Source: Cellulomonas pakistanensis
GTDB taxonomy: Bacteria; Actinomycetota; Actinomycetes; Actinomycetales; Cellulomonadaceae
Direction of reading: 5' to 3'
Assembly: GCF_016862755.1 (NCBI RefSeq)
Contig: NZ_BONO01000002.1
Span: forward strand, 62,001-126,000
Length of the DNA: 64,000 nt
Shown: positions 23,732 to 31,662 of the stretch, piece by piece
How positions within the stretch are numbered: the first letter of the stretch is position 1
How the letters are laid out: each line of letters opens with the position of its first letter
Notes under the pieces: generated by a model
The model's input: only the letters and a program-made list of their open reading frames with translations
The model's database searches: none
What the model was told of the DNA's origin: nothing
Program-made: the position numbers and the translations under genes

Positions 23732-24339
23732 ACGGCCACCGTGCGGGGCTCGCCCGCGTCGGCGCCGCCGCGCCGGCCGACCAGCACCCACGCCTGGCGC
23801 ACGTACAGCGCGCCGGCGAACCAGTACAGGGCGACGCCCCACCACGCGCAGGCCCAGCCGAGCACCGACGCCAGGTCGCCCACGATCCCGCCCCAGTGCG
23901 CCAGCAGGAGCAGCGGGAACGCGTACAGCAGGGCGAACGTGCCGGCCTTGCCGGCCAGGTGCACCTGCAGCGGGCCGTACCCGTGCCGGGCCAGGACGAC
24001 GAGCATGACGAGCAGCATCGCCTCGCGCGCCAGGAGCACGGCGACGAGCCACCACGGCACGACGCCGCGCGCGGCGAGGCCGAGCAGCGTCACGAAGATG
24101 AACAGGCGGTCCGCCGCGGGGTCGAGGACCTGGCCGAGGCGCGACACCTGCCCGAGCCGGCGCGCGAGGACGCCGTCGAGCCAGTCGCTGGCCCCGGAGC
24201 CGGCGAGGACCACGAGGGCCCACCCGTCGTGCCCGGCGACGATCAGCACGGCGAACACCGGCACCATCAGCAGCCGGACGAGGCTGATGGCGTTCGGCAC
24301 GGTGAGGACGCGGTCGCTCACCACGTCCCGCTCCGCCAC
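23728..24339 (-). CDS. CDP-alcohol phosphatidyltransferase (PgsA-like)
   Basis: The protein of about 203 residues is an integral membrane phospholipid synthase. It carries the full family motif DGx2ARx8Gx3Dx3D, seen as DWLDGVLARRLGQVSRLG followed by QVLDPAADR, near residues 49-75. It corresponds to Rv1822 (PgsA2) and makes an anionic phospholipid or a related product. Start choice is uncertain: a GGGAG precedes the GTG at 24339, and further GTGs occur at 24324 and 24321. An ATG at 24378 lies inside a TAGGAT -10-like hexamer and is less likely. Confidence 0.88.
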   Translation of the reverse strand: MAERDVVSDRVLTVPNAISLVRLLMVPVFAVLIVAGHDGWALVVLAGSGASDWLDGVLARRLGQVSRLGQVLDPAADRLFIFVTLLGLAARGVVPWWLVAVLLAREAMLLVMLVVLARHGYGPLQVHLAGKAGTFALLYAFPLLLLAHWGGIVGDLASVLGWACAWWGVALYWFAGALYVRQAWVLVGRRGGADAGEPRTVAV

Positions 24340-24473
24340 AGCTCTCCCGCCTCGTTCGCCCTGCTCGACGCCGCACATCCTACGCAGGTGGCGACCGCTT
24401 CCCGGGCCACCTCGCCCCCCGGCCGCGTCGCCGGCCGAAGGTGCGCGCCCCGCGGCTGTGGTTCGCTGGCCGC

Positions 24474-24890
24474 ATGGCCCACGTCAACGACCCCGCCGTG
24501 ATCCGCCGCCTGCTCACCACGCCCGGCACCTGGGCCGTCGTCGGGCTGTCGACCAACCGCGCGCGGGCCGCGTACGGCGTGGCCGCGTACCTGCAGGACC
24601 TCGGCCAGACGATCGTGCCCGTGCACCCGCGCGCCGAGACGGTGCACGGCGCCGCCGGCGTGCGCACGGTCGCGGAGGTGGCCGGGCCGGTCGACGTGGT
24701 CGACGTGTTCGTGAACTCGGGACTCGCGGGCGACGTGGTGGACCAGGCGATCGCGTGCGGGGCCCGGGCGGTCTGGCTGCAGCTCGGGGTCGTCGACGAG
24801 GACGCCGCCGCGCGGGCCGCCGCCGCGGGGCTCGACGTCGTGATGGACACCTGCCCGGCGATCGAGGGCCGGCGGCTCGGGCTGGGCTGA
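24474..24890 (+). CDS. CoA-binding (Rossmann-fold) protein, YccU type
   Basis: The 138-residue protein is a CoA_binding_2 domain with WAVVGLSTNRARAAYGVAAYLQ, TIVPVHPRAETVHGA, VDVVDVFVNSGLAGDVVDQAI, AVWLQLGVVDEDAAARA and VMDTCPAIEGRRLG. Such proteins bind coenzyme A and resemble the first domain of succinyl-CoA synthetase; their role is unknown. It is a stand-alone gene divergent from the pgsA cluster. Confidence 0.92.
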   Translation: MAHVNDPAVIRRLLTTPGTWAVVGLSTNRARAAYGVAAYLQDLGQTIVPVHPRAETVHGAAGVRTVAEVAGPVDVVDVFVNSGLAGDVVDQAIACGARAVWLQLGVVDEDAAARAAAAGLDVVMDTCPAIEGRRLGLG

Positions 24891-24968
24891 CGGGCCCTCC
24901 GGCGAGGCGGGGCCGCCGTGTGCCCGAGGTCACCGCACGACCGCCCCGCGTTCCGGGCCCCGCGCCGC

Positions 24969-25142
24969 TAGACTGGTGGCACTCGGAGTTCAGTCGCAGT
25001 GTCCCGTGATGTGCGTGCCGAGGCCCCCTCCTCTGACGTGGCGGCCTCGTGATGTGTGGGTGTGGGAGTGCGACCGCGTGGCCGACCGGAGACCCGGGCG
25101 GCGCACAGCTCCCCCCAGCGACACGAAACGGTGCTGTCCTCC
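24969..25142 (+). promoter_or_regulatory. Promoter and long 5' leader of the DEAD-box helicase gene
   Basis: A TAGACT -10 hexamer at 24969-24974 predicts a start near 24981 and a leader of about 160 nt. The leader can form a hairpin (CGAGGCC at 25019-25025 with GGCCTCG at 25043-25049) whose loop contains CCCTCCTCT. No strong Shine-Dalgarno sequence precedes the ATG. A long structured leader is common for cold-induced RNA helicase genes and could allow temperature or feedback control, but this is inference. Confidence 0.45.
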
Positions 25143-27041
25143 ATGACGTCTGTGCTCGACCCTGCCCTGCCCTCGTCCGACGCGACCGCCGCGACGACCA
25201 CCACCTTCGCCGACCTCGACCTCCCCGCGCCGCTGCGCGAGGCCGTCCTGGAGCTCGGCTTCACCACCCCGACGGCGATCCAGGCCGAGGCCATCCCGGC
25301 GCTGCTCGCCGGCCGCGACATCACCGGCGTCGCCCAGACCGGCACCGGCAAGACCGCCGCGTTCGGCCTGCCGCTGCTCGCCGCGGTCGACCCGGAGCTC
25401 CGCGAGGTCCAGGCGATCGTCCTGGCCCCGACCCGCGAGCTCGCCATGCAGGTCGCCGAGGCGCTCGAGTCGTTCGCGTCGAAGATGCCCGGCCTCGAGG
25501 TCGTCCCGGTGTACGGCGGCTCGCCGTACCTGCCGCAGCAGCGCGCGCTGCGCGGCGGCGCCCAGGTCGTCGTCGGCACGCCGGGTCGCGTCATCGACCA
25601 CCTCGACCGCGGCTCGCTCAAGCTCGACGCCGTGCGGTTCCTCGCGCTGGACGAGGCCGACGAGATGCTCCGCATGGGCTTCGTCGACGACGTCGACCGC
25701 ATCGCCTCCGCGACGCCGGCCTCCAAGCAGGTCGCGCTGTTCTCCGCGACCATGCCGCCGGCCATCCGGCGGGTCGCCGCGCAGCACCTGACCGACCCGG
25801 TCGAGATCACCGTCGCCCGCCAGTCCTCGACCGTGTCCAGCGTCCGGCAGACCTACGCGGTCGTGCCGTTCCGCCACAAGGCCGGCGCCCTGGCCCGCGT
25901 GCTCGCGGTGTCCGACGCCGACGCGGCGATCGTGTTCGTCCGCACCCGCAGCGCCGCCGAGGACGTCGCGGTCTCGCTCGTCGAGCGCGGCGTGGCCGCC
26001 GCCTACATCTCGGGCGACGTGGCGCAGGGCGACCGCGAGAAGATCGTCGAGCGGGTCCGCTCCGGCGCGATCAACGTGCTGGTCGCCACCGACGTCGCCG
26101 CCCGCGGCCTCGACATCGACCGCATCGGGCTCGTCGTGAACTTCGACGTCCCGGGCGAGCCCGAGGCCTACGTGCACCGCATCGGCCGCACCGGCCGCGC
26201 CGGCCGCACCGGCGAGGCGCTCACGTTCGTCACCCCGAACGAGAACGGCAAGCTCCGCGCGATCGAGCGGACCACCCGTCAGCAGCTCGAGCAGATCCAG
26301 ATCCCGTCCCCCGCGGACGTGTCGGCGCACCGCGTCGCCGCGCTGCTCGCCCGGGTCCCGGCCCGCCGCGACGTCGGCCGCCTGGACCTGTACCGCACGG
26401 CCGCCGCGGAGTTCCTGGCCGCGCACCCGGAGACGGACGCCGCCGAGCTCGTCGCGGTGCTCGCCGCGCTGGCCGTCGGCGACGAGGGCCCGGCGCCCCG
26501 CCCGACCGAGGGCGACGACCTGGACGACGCCCTGTCCCGCGCACATCTCGCGCCGGAGCGCGGCCCGCGCCGCGACGGTGCCGAGGGCGGGCGCCCGCGC
26601 AGCGCCGCCCGCACCAGCAGCGGCGGCCCGCGCTACCGCCTCGCGGTCGGCTCGAAGGACGGCGTGCAGCCCGGCGGCATCGTCGGCGCGCTCACCAACG
26701 AGGGCGGCCTGACCGGCAAGGACCTCGGGAAGATCGACATCTTCTCGACGTTCTCGCTCGTCGAGATCCCCGCGGGCCTGTCCCCCGAGGCGTTCGACCG
26801 CATCGGCCGCGCCCGCGTCGCCGGCCGCCCGCTGCGCATCCGCGTGGACGAGGGCCCGCGCGCGGCCGCCCGTCCGGACCGCGGCGCGTCCCGCGGGCCG
26901 GCTCACCACGGCCCGCGCACCGGCCGGGACGGCGCCCGCGAGGGCGGCTACGGCTCGCGCGAGGGCTACGGCTCCCGCGACGGCGGCCGGGACTTCGGCG
27001 GCCGCGACGCGCGCACCCGCCGCCCGTCCACCCCGCGCTGA
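25143..27041 (+). CDS. deaD: ATP-dependent DEAD-box RNA helicase (DeaD/CsdA type)
   Basis: The 632-residue protein has all helicase motifs: GFTTPTAIQ (Q motif), AQTGTGKT at residues 64-71, PTRELA, TPGR, DEAD, SAT and HRIGRTGRAGRTG. A DbpA-type RNA-binding domain follows near residues 500-575 (YRLAVGSKDGVQPGGIVGALTNEGGLTGKDLGKIDIF in pieces), and the tail is Arg/Gly-rich with repeated GYGSR units. It unwinds structured RNA in ribosome assembly and RNA decay, often at low temperature. A strong hairpin terminator stands 42 bp past the stop. Confidence 0.95.
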   Translation: MTSVLDPALPSSDATAATTTTFADLDLPAPLREAVLELGFTTPTAIQAEAIPALLAGRDITGVAQTGTGKTAAFGLPLLAAVDPELREVQAIVLAPTRELAMQVAEALESFASKMPGLEVVPVYGGSPYLPQQRALRGGAQVVVGTPGRVIDHLDRGSLKLDAVRFLALDEADEMLRMGFVDDVDRIASATPASKQVALFSATMPPAIRRVAAQHLTDPVEITVARQSSTVSSVRQTYAVVPFRHKAGALARVLAVSDADAAIVFVRTRSAAEDVAVSLVERGVAAAYISGDVAQGDREKIVERVRSGAINVLVATDVAARGLDIDRIGLVVNFDVPGEPEAYVHRIGRTGRAGRTGEALTFVTPNENGKLRAIERTTRQQLEQIQIPSPADVSAHRVAALLARVPARRDVGRLDLYRTAAAEFLAAHPETDAAELVAVLAALAVGDEGPAPRPTEGDDLDDALSRAHLAPERGPRRDGAEGGRPRSAARTSSGGPRYRLAVGSKDGVQPGGIVGALTNEGGLTGKDLGKIDIFSTFSLVEIPAGLSPEAFDRIGRARVAGRPLRIRVDEGPRAAARPDRGASRGPAHHGPRTGRDGAREGGYGSREGYGSRDGGRDFGGRDARTRRPSTPR

Positions 27042-27082
27042 CCCGCGCGGCGGGGCGCCCCTGAGGCGCCCGCGCCGACGCG

Positions 27083-27116
27083 AAGGGCCCGGCACCGATC
27101 ACGGTGCCGGGCCCTT
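27083..27116 (+). terminator. Intrinsic terminator of the helicase gene
   Basis: Perfect 15-bp arms, AAGGGCCCGGCACCG and CGGTGCCGGGCCCTT, enclose ATCA and are followed by CCGTCGTC. It is 42 bp after the stop codon. Confidence 0.85.
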
Positions 27117-27120
27117 CCGT

Positions 27121-27250
27121 CGTCTCCGGAGGCGGGGGGCTCCCCGAGGCGGGGGCTCCCCGAGGCGGGGGTTCCGGAGGCGGGGCTCGCCGAGGCGGGG
27201 GCTCCCCGAGGCGGGGGTTCCGGAGGCGGGGCTCGCCGAGGCGGGGGCTC
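27121..27250. repeat. G-rich direct repeat tract
   Basis: The tract consists of repeats close to CGAGGCGGGGGCTCC, with a longer unit (GGGGGTTCCGGAGGCGGGGC followed by TCGCCGAGGC) present twice about 49 bp apart. On the plus strand it has many runs of four or five G, so G-quadruplexes are conceivable. With the flanking palindrome and terminator it fills the 361-bp gap 27042-27402, in which no gene was found. Confidence 0.75.
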
Positions 27251-27320
27251 CCGAGATAGGACCTCCGGGCCGAGGTAGGACCGGAAGCGGTCCTACCTCG
27301 GCGGAACGGTCCTACCTCGG
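27251..27320. repeat. Four-unit palindrome with 19-bp period (element B)
   Basis: The unit CCGAGGTAGGACC starts at 27270, with a one-mismatch copy at 27251, and its reverse complement GGTCCTACCTCGG starts at 27289 and 27308. All starts are exactly 19 bp apart with 6-bp gaps. The element lies between convergent genes and can fold into one long hairpin. It shares its design but not its sequence with element A at 12939. The remaining 82 bp to the threonine aldolase stop hold nothing recognisable. Confidence 0.85.
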
Positions 27321-27402
27321 CGACGTCGCCCGGGAGCGCACGGCGGAACGGACGGACGCCGGGGCGCGCGCCGGGGCCGGGCGGCGGGAACGTCGCGCCC
27401 GG

Positions 27403-28458
27403 TCAGGCCGCGCGGGCCGCCGCGGACGCGACCGCCGCGACGAACGCGTCCACGTCCGCCTCGGTGGTGTCGAACGCGCACATCCACCGGACCTCGCCGG
27501 TGGCGCGGTTCCAGTCGTAGAACCGCCGCACCTCGCGCAGCGCGTCGGCCACGCCGGGCGGCAGCGCCGCGAACACCGCGTTGGCGTCCGTGGCCTGCGT
27601 GACGCGCACGCCGGGGACCGCCTCGACGCCGGCCCGCAGCCGCTGCGCCATGGCGTTGGCGTGCCGCGCGGAGCGCAGCCACAGGTCGCCCTCGTACAGC
27701 GCGATCAGCTGCGCGGACACGAACCGCATCTTGGACGCGAGCTGCATGTCGACCTTGCGCTGGAACGCGATGCCGGGCGTCGACCCGGGGGTCAGCTCGA
27801 GGACCGCCTCGCCGAACAGGATGCCGTTCTTGGTGCCGCCCAGGGACACGACGTCGACGCCGACGTCGGTGGTCAGCGCGCGCATCGGCAGGTCGAGCCC
27901 CGCGGCGGCGTTGCCGAGCCGGGAGCCGTCCAGGTGCACCCGCAGGCCGAGCGCGTGCGCGTGCGTGGTGATCGCGAGGATCTCGTCCGGCGTGTACACG
28001 GTGCCGAGCTCGGTGGCCTGGGTGATCGACACGACGCCGGGCTGGGCGCGGTGCTGGTCGCCGAAGCCGTGCGCGTGCCGGTCGACGAGCTCGGGCGTGA
28101 GCTTGCCGTCGGGCGTCGGCACGGTGAGCAGCTTGATGCCGCCGACCCGCTCGGGCGCGGCGTTCTCGTCGGTGTTGATGTGCGCGGTCTCCGCGCAGAT
28201 GACGGCCCCCCAGCGCGGCAGCATCGTCTGCAGCGCGACGACGTTCGCGCCGGTGCCGTTGAACACCGGGTACGCGGTCGCGTCGGCGCCGAAGTGGCCG
28301 CGCAGCACGTCCTGCAGGTGCTCGGTGTACGGGTCGGCGCCGTAGCCGGCGACGTGCCCGTCGTTGGCGGCGGCGAGGGCCGCGAGGATCTCGGGGTGCA
28401 CCCCGGCGTAGTTGTCGGAGGCGAAGTCGTGCCGGGCGGGGTCGTGCAGTCTGTCCAC
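27403..28458 (-). CDS. ltaE: Low-specificity L-threonine aldolase
   Basis: The 351-residue PLP enzyme has the beta-eliminating lyase fold. It shows FASDNYAGVHPEIL, FNGTGANVVALQ, CAETAHINTDENAAPE, VHLDGSRLGNAAAGL and the PLP-lysine motif SLGGTKNG near residue 216. It cleaves L-threonine and allo-threonine to glycine and acetaldehyde. I preferred the GTG at 28458 because GGGGAGG stands eight bases upstream; a GTG at 28476 is the alternative. It follows the Fur-family gene by 51 bp on the same strand. Confidence 0.92.
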   Translation of the reverse strand: MDRLHDPARHDFASDNYAGVHPEILAALAAANDGHVAGYGADPYTEHLQDVLRGHFGADATAYPVFNGTGANVVALQTMLPRWGAVICAETAHINTDENAAPERVGGIKLLTVPTPDGKLTPELVDRHAHGFGDQHRAQPGVVSITQATELGTVYTPDEILAITTHAHALGLRVHLDGSRLGNAAAGLDLPMRALTTDVGVDVVSLGGTKNGILFGEAVLELTPGSTPGIAFQRKVDMQLASKMRFVSAQLIALYEGDLWLRSARHANAMAQRLRAGVEAVPGVRVTQATDANAVFAALPPGVADALREVRRFYDWNRATGEVRWMCAFDTTEADVDAFVAAVASAAARAA

Positions 28459-28509
28459 CCGCCCATCCTCCCCCACCGGAGCGGATGCCCCGGTCAGGGG
28501 GTCAGCGGG

Positions 28510-28932
28510 TCACCGCGCCGCCGCGGCCTCGGCGGCGTGCCGGGCCCGGCACTCGGCGCAGGTCCCGAGCAGCTCGATCGTGTGCTCGACGTCGGAGAAG
28601 TCGTGCGCGGCGCCGACCTGCTCGGCCCACGCCTCGGCGCCGGGGCCGTCGATCTCGACCGCCTTGCCGCAGGAGCGGCAGACCAGGTGGTGGTGGTGGC
28701 TGCGCCGGACGCACCGGCGGTACACCGCCTCGCCGTCGGGCGAGCGCAGCACGTCGACCTCGCCGGCGTCGGCGAGCGTCTGGACGGCGCGGTAGACGGT
28801 CGCGAGGCCGGTGGTGGAGCCCTGCGACTTCAGCAGGTCGTGCAGCTGCTGGGCGGAGCGGAACTCGTCGAGGTCGTCGAGCAGCCCGAGGATCTCGGTG
28901 CGCTGCTTCGTGGTGCGCTGCGTGACGGCCAT
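28510..28932 (-). CDS. Fur family metalloregulator, probably Zur
   Basis: The 140-residue protein has the Fur winged helix (RTEILGLLDDLDEFRSAQQLHDLLK, then GLATVYRAVQTLADAGEVDVLR, in pieces) and the metal-sensing half with HHHHLVCRSCGKAVEI and GTCAECRARH. The two CxxC pairs form the structural zinc site. The length and the CRSCG pattern are like actinobacterial Zur proteins. No Zur or Fur box was recognised nearby, so the metal specificity is inference. Confidence 0.88.
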   Translation of the reverse strand: MAVTQRTTKQRTEILGLLDDLDEFRSAQQLHDLLKSQGSTTGLATVYRAVQTLADAGEVDVLRSPDGEAVYRRCVRRSHHHHLVCRSCGKAVEIDGPGAEAWAEQVGAAHDFSDVEHTIELLGTCAECRARHAAEAAAAR

Positions 28933-29033
28933 CGTGCGTGCTCCCTCCTGCCGGTCGCCCCTCGTGCGGGGCGGCGGACCATGCTACTCAACGCACGAGC
29001 ACCCGCGATCCGTTCCCCGGTGCCGCGCGCGCC

Positions 29034-29066
29034 GCGAGCCGGGGACCCGTCGGGTCCCCGGCTCGC
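29034..29066. terminator. Terminator hairpin after the HU gene
   Basis: Perfect 15-bp arms, GCGAGCCGGGGACCC and GGGTCCCCGGCTCGC, enclose GTC. It lies 18 bp past the minus-strand HU stop codon. Confidence 0.85.
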
Positions 29067-29084
29067 GCGGTGGTGCGGGGTCGC

Positions 29085-29366
29085 TCAGTTGGCGACGGCG
29101 CGCTTGAGGGCGCTGCCGGCGGTCAGCTTGACGCGGTAGCCGGCCGGGATGTCCAGCTTCTCGCCGGTCTGCGGGTTGATGCCGGTGCGCGCGGCACGGT
29201 CGGCACGCGACACCGCGAGCAGACCCGGGATGGTCACGCTCTCGCCGGCGCTGAGCTGCTCGACCAGGACCTCCTGGAAGGCCTTGAGGGCCGCGTCGGC
29301 AGCGGTGTTGGTGAGCCCGGCCTTGGCGGCGATGGCCTGGACGAGCTCGGTGCGGTTCACGCTCAC
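29085..29366 (-). CDS. hup: HU family nucleoid DNA-binding protein
   Basis: The 93-residue protein is a standard HU subunit: VNRTELVQAIAAKAGLTNTAADAALKAFQEVL, GESVTIPGLLAVSRADRAARTGINPQTGEKLDIPA and YRVKLTAGSALKRAV in pieces. It has the DNA-arm region with the conserved NPQTGE. Unlike mycobacterial HupB it lacks a long lysine-rich tail. It should bind and bend DNA as a homodimer. It is a monocistronic gene with its own terminator. Confidence 0.95.
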   Translation of the reverse strand: MSVNRTELVQAIAAKAGLTNTAADAALKAFQEVLVEQLSAGESVTIPGLLAVSRADRAARTGINPQTGEKLDIPAGYRVKLTAGSALKRAVAN

Positions 29367-29506
29367 GGATGTGCTCCTATGTGTTCGAACTGGGTGCGCG
29401 GGCCGCTCGGCGCCCCGCGAGGGCGTCAGCTTCCGGCGGACCGTCGCGGACGACCATAACGGCAGGCAGCGCGCTTCCGCGCATCGCCACGCGGGCGGTG
29501 TGTCGC

Positions 29507-30565
29507 TCAGGCAGCGACTCTCCGGCCCTCGAGGTGCCCGAGCAGCCGGTCCAGCGGCCAGGCGTCGAGCACCCGGTCGGGCCCGATCCCGTGCGCGGCG
29601 GCCCGGTCGCAGCCCACCGGCTGCCAGGACAGCTGCCCCGGCGCGTGCGCGTCGGTGTCGACGGTGAACAGGCAGCCGGCGTCGACCGCGACGTCGAGCA
29701 GCGCGTGCGGGGGGTCCAGGCGGTCGGGCCGGCAGTTCACCTCGACGGCCACGCCGTGCTCCGCGCAGTCGGCGAACACGGCGGCCGCGTCGAACTCGCT
29801 CTGCGGCCGCTGCCGCTTCCCCGTGAGCTGCCGGCCGGTGCAGTGGCCGAGCACGTCGACCCGCGGGTTCGCCACGGCGGCGCGCATCCGCCGGGTCATC
29901 GCCGCGGAGTCCATCCGGAGCTTGGAGTGGACCGACGCCACGACGACGTCGAGCCGGTCCAGCAGCTCGGGCTCCTGGTCGATCGACCCGTCGTCCAGGA
30001 TGTCGACCTCGATGCCGGTGAGCACCCGGAACGGCGCGATCGCCCGGTTCAGCGCCTCGATCTGCTCGATCTGCGCCCGGAGCCGCGCCGGGGACAGGCC
30101 GTTCGCGACGGTCAGCCGCGGCGAGTGGTCCGTGATCGCGAGGTACTCGTGCCCGAGCTCCATCGCGGCCAGCACCATCTCCTGCGCCGTCGTCGACCCG
30201 TCGCTGGCCTCGGTGTGCGCGTGCAGGTCGCCGCGCAGGGCCGCCCGCAGCGCGGCCCCGTCGCCCGAGGCCTCCGCCGCCGGGTACCGCTGCTCCAGGT
30301 CGAGCAGGTAGGGCACGGGCCCGCCCGCCGCCGCGGCCGCGGCGACCTCGGCGGTGCGCGCGCCGACGCCGGGCAGGTCGGTCAGCGTGCCCGCGGCGAG
30401 GCGCGCGCGGACCTCGTCGGGGCCCACGCGCTCGATCGACCGCACCGCGGCGCGGAACGCGTCCGCCCGGTACGACGTCGCGCCGCCGCGCTCGAGCAGG
30501 AACGCGGCGCGCCGGAGCGCGGCGACGACCGCCTCGTGGACGGCGCCGGGGTCGGAGGTCCCCAC
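29507..30565 (-). CDS. PHP-domain protein with N-terminal helix-hairpin-helix, PolX-like without polymerase
   Basis: The 352-residue protein begins with a helix-hairpin-helix region (LTDLPGVGARTAEVAAAA) of the DNA polymerase X type, then a PHP phosphoesterase domain with metal motifs GDLHAHTEASDGSTT, LAITDHSPRL, GIEVDIL, VVASVHSKLRM, DVLGHCTGRQ, VEVNCRP and TVDTDAHAP. The polymerase palm of PolX is absent. Such proteins are thought to be DNA 3'-end phosphatases or nucleases. It lies 3 bp after Ku, so a repair role with the end-joining genes is plausible. Confidence 0.88.
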   Translation of the reverse strand: MGTSDPGAVHEAVVAALRRAAFLLERGGATSYRADAFRAAVRSIERVGPDEVRARLAAGTLTDLPGVGARTAEVAAAAAAGGPVPYLLDLEQRYPAAEASGDGAALRAALRGDLHAHTEASDGSTTAQEMVLAAMELGHEYLAITDHSPRLTVANGLSPARLRAQIEQIEALNRAIAPFRVLTGIEVDILDDGSIDQEPELLDRLDVVVASVHSKLRMDSAAMTRRMRAAVANPRVDVLGHCTGRQLTGKRQRPQSEFDAAAVFADCAEHGVAVEVNCRPDRLDPPHALLDVAVDAGCLFTVDTDAHAPGQLSWQPVGCDRAAAHGIGPDRVLDAWPLDRLLGHLEGRRVAA

Positions 30566-30568
30566 GTG

Positions 30569-31603
30569 TCAGGACGCCCGCTTGCGCCGGGTGCGCGCGG
30601 GCTTCTCGTCGGCCGCCTTGTCGTCGGCCGGCTTCTCGTCGTCGGCCTTCTTCGCCCGGGACCGCGTCGACGTCGAGCGCCGCGCGGGCTTCTCGTCCGC
30701 CTCACCGTCGTCGTCGCCGGCCTTGGACCGGGACCGCCGGGCCGGGGCCTTCTTCTCGGGCTTCTCCTCGGCCGCGGGCGCCTCGTCCGCCTGGGCACCG
30801 CCGCCACCGCGGGCCTTCTCGACGCTCCGCTGCAGCGCGGCGAGCAGGTCGACGACCTCGCCGGCGGCCTGGCCGCCCTCGCCGACCTCCTCCTTCTGCG
30901 GCACCGCCTGCGTCCGGCCGGACGACACCTTGGCCTCGATGACCTGCTCGAGCGCCGCGCGGTACCGGTCCTCGAACCCGGACGGGTCGAAGTCGGACGC
31001 GAGCGACTCCACCAGCGACGACGCCATCGCCAGCTCCTGCGGCCGCACGGTCACGTCCTGGTCGAGGATCGGGAAGTCGGCCTCGCGCACCTCGTCCGGC
31101 CACAGCAGCGTCTGCAGGCAGATCACGTCGTCCCGCACCCGCAGCACGGCCATCGACTCCCGCTGCCGCAGGGCGACCTTGACGACGGCCATCCGGTCGG
31201 TGCTGGTCAGCGCCTCGCGCAGCAGCGCGTACGGCTTGGCGGCCGTGCGGTCGGGCTCGAGGTAGTACGTCTTGGCGAGCAGGATCGGGTCCACCTGGTC
31301 GGCGGGCACGAACTCGATCACCTCGATCTCGCGCTCGGTGGCCAGCGGCAGCTGGTCGAGGTCCTCGTCGGTGAGCACGACGAGCTGGCCGTCGTCGGTC
31401 TCGTAGCCCTTGGCGATCTCGCTGTACTCGACCGGCTCGTCCTCGATCGAGCACACCTTGCGGTACCGGATCCGGCCGCCGTCCTTCTTGTGCACCTGGT
31501 GCAGCGGGACCTCGTGCTCCCCCGTGGCGGCGTAGAGCTTGACGGGCACGTTGACCAGCCCGAACGCGACGGCGCCCTTCCAGATCGCGCGCACAGTGAC
31601 CAC
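30569..31603 (-). CDS. ku: Non-homologous end-joining protein Ku
   Basis: The 344-residue protein has a bacterial Ku core over residues 1-255 (VRAIWKGAVAFGLVNVPVKLYAAT, KDGGRIRYRKVCSIEDEPVEY and YYLEPDRTAAKPYALLREAL in pieces). A long Lys/Ala/Glu-rich tail with KKAPARRSRSK and TRRKRAS follows. The homodimeric ring threads onto broken DNA ends and recruits the ligase. The lysine-rich tail resembles the DNA-binding extension of other actinobacterial Ku proteins. It is divergent from an ATP-dependent ligase 59 bp away and is followed by the PHP protein. Confidence 0.96.
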   Translation of the reverse strand: MVTVRAIWKGAVAFGLVNVPVKLYAATGEHEVPLHQVHKKDGGRIRYRKVCSIEDEPVEYSEIAKGYETDDGQLVVLTDEDLDQLPLATEREIEVIEFVPADQVDPILLAKTYYLEPDRTAAKPYALLREALTSTDRMAVVKVALRQRESMAVLRVRDDVICLQTLLWPDEVREADFPILDQDVTVRPQELAMASSLVESLASDFDPSGFEDRYRAALEQVIEAKVSSGRTQAVPQKEEVGEGGQAAGEVVDLLAALQRSVEKARGGGGAQADEAPAAEEKPEKKAPARRSRSKAGDDDGEADEKPARRSTSTRSRAKKADDEKPADDKAADEKPARTRRKRAS

Positions 31604-31662
31604 CCTCCCCGGCGAGGGAGCCCCCCCGCGACGACTTCGCGTGCTGTGGGCAGGATGGACCC

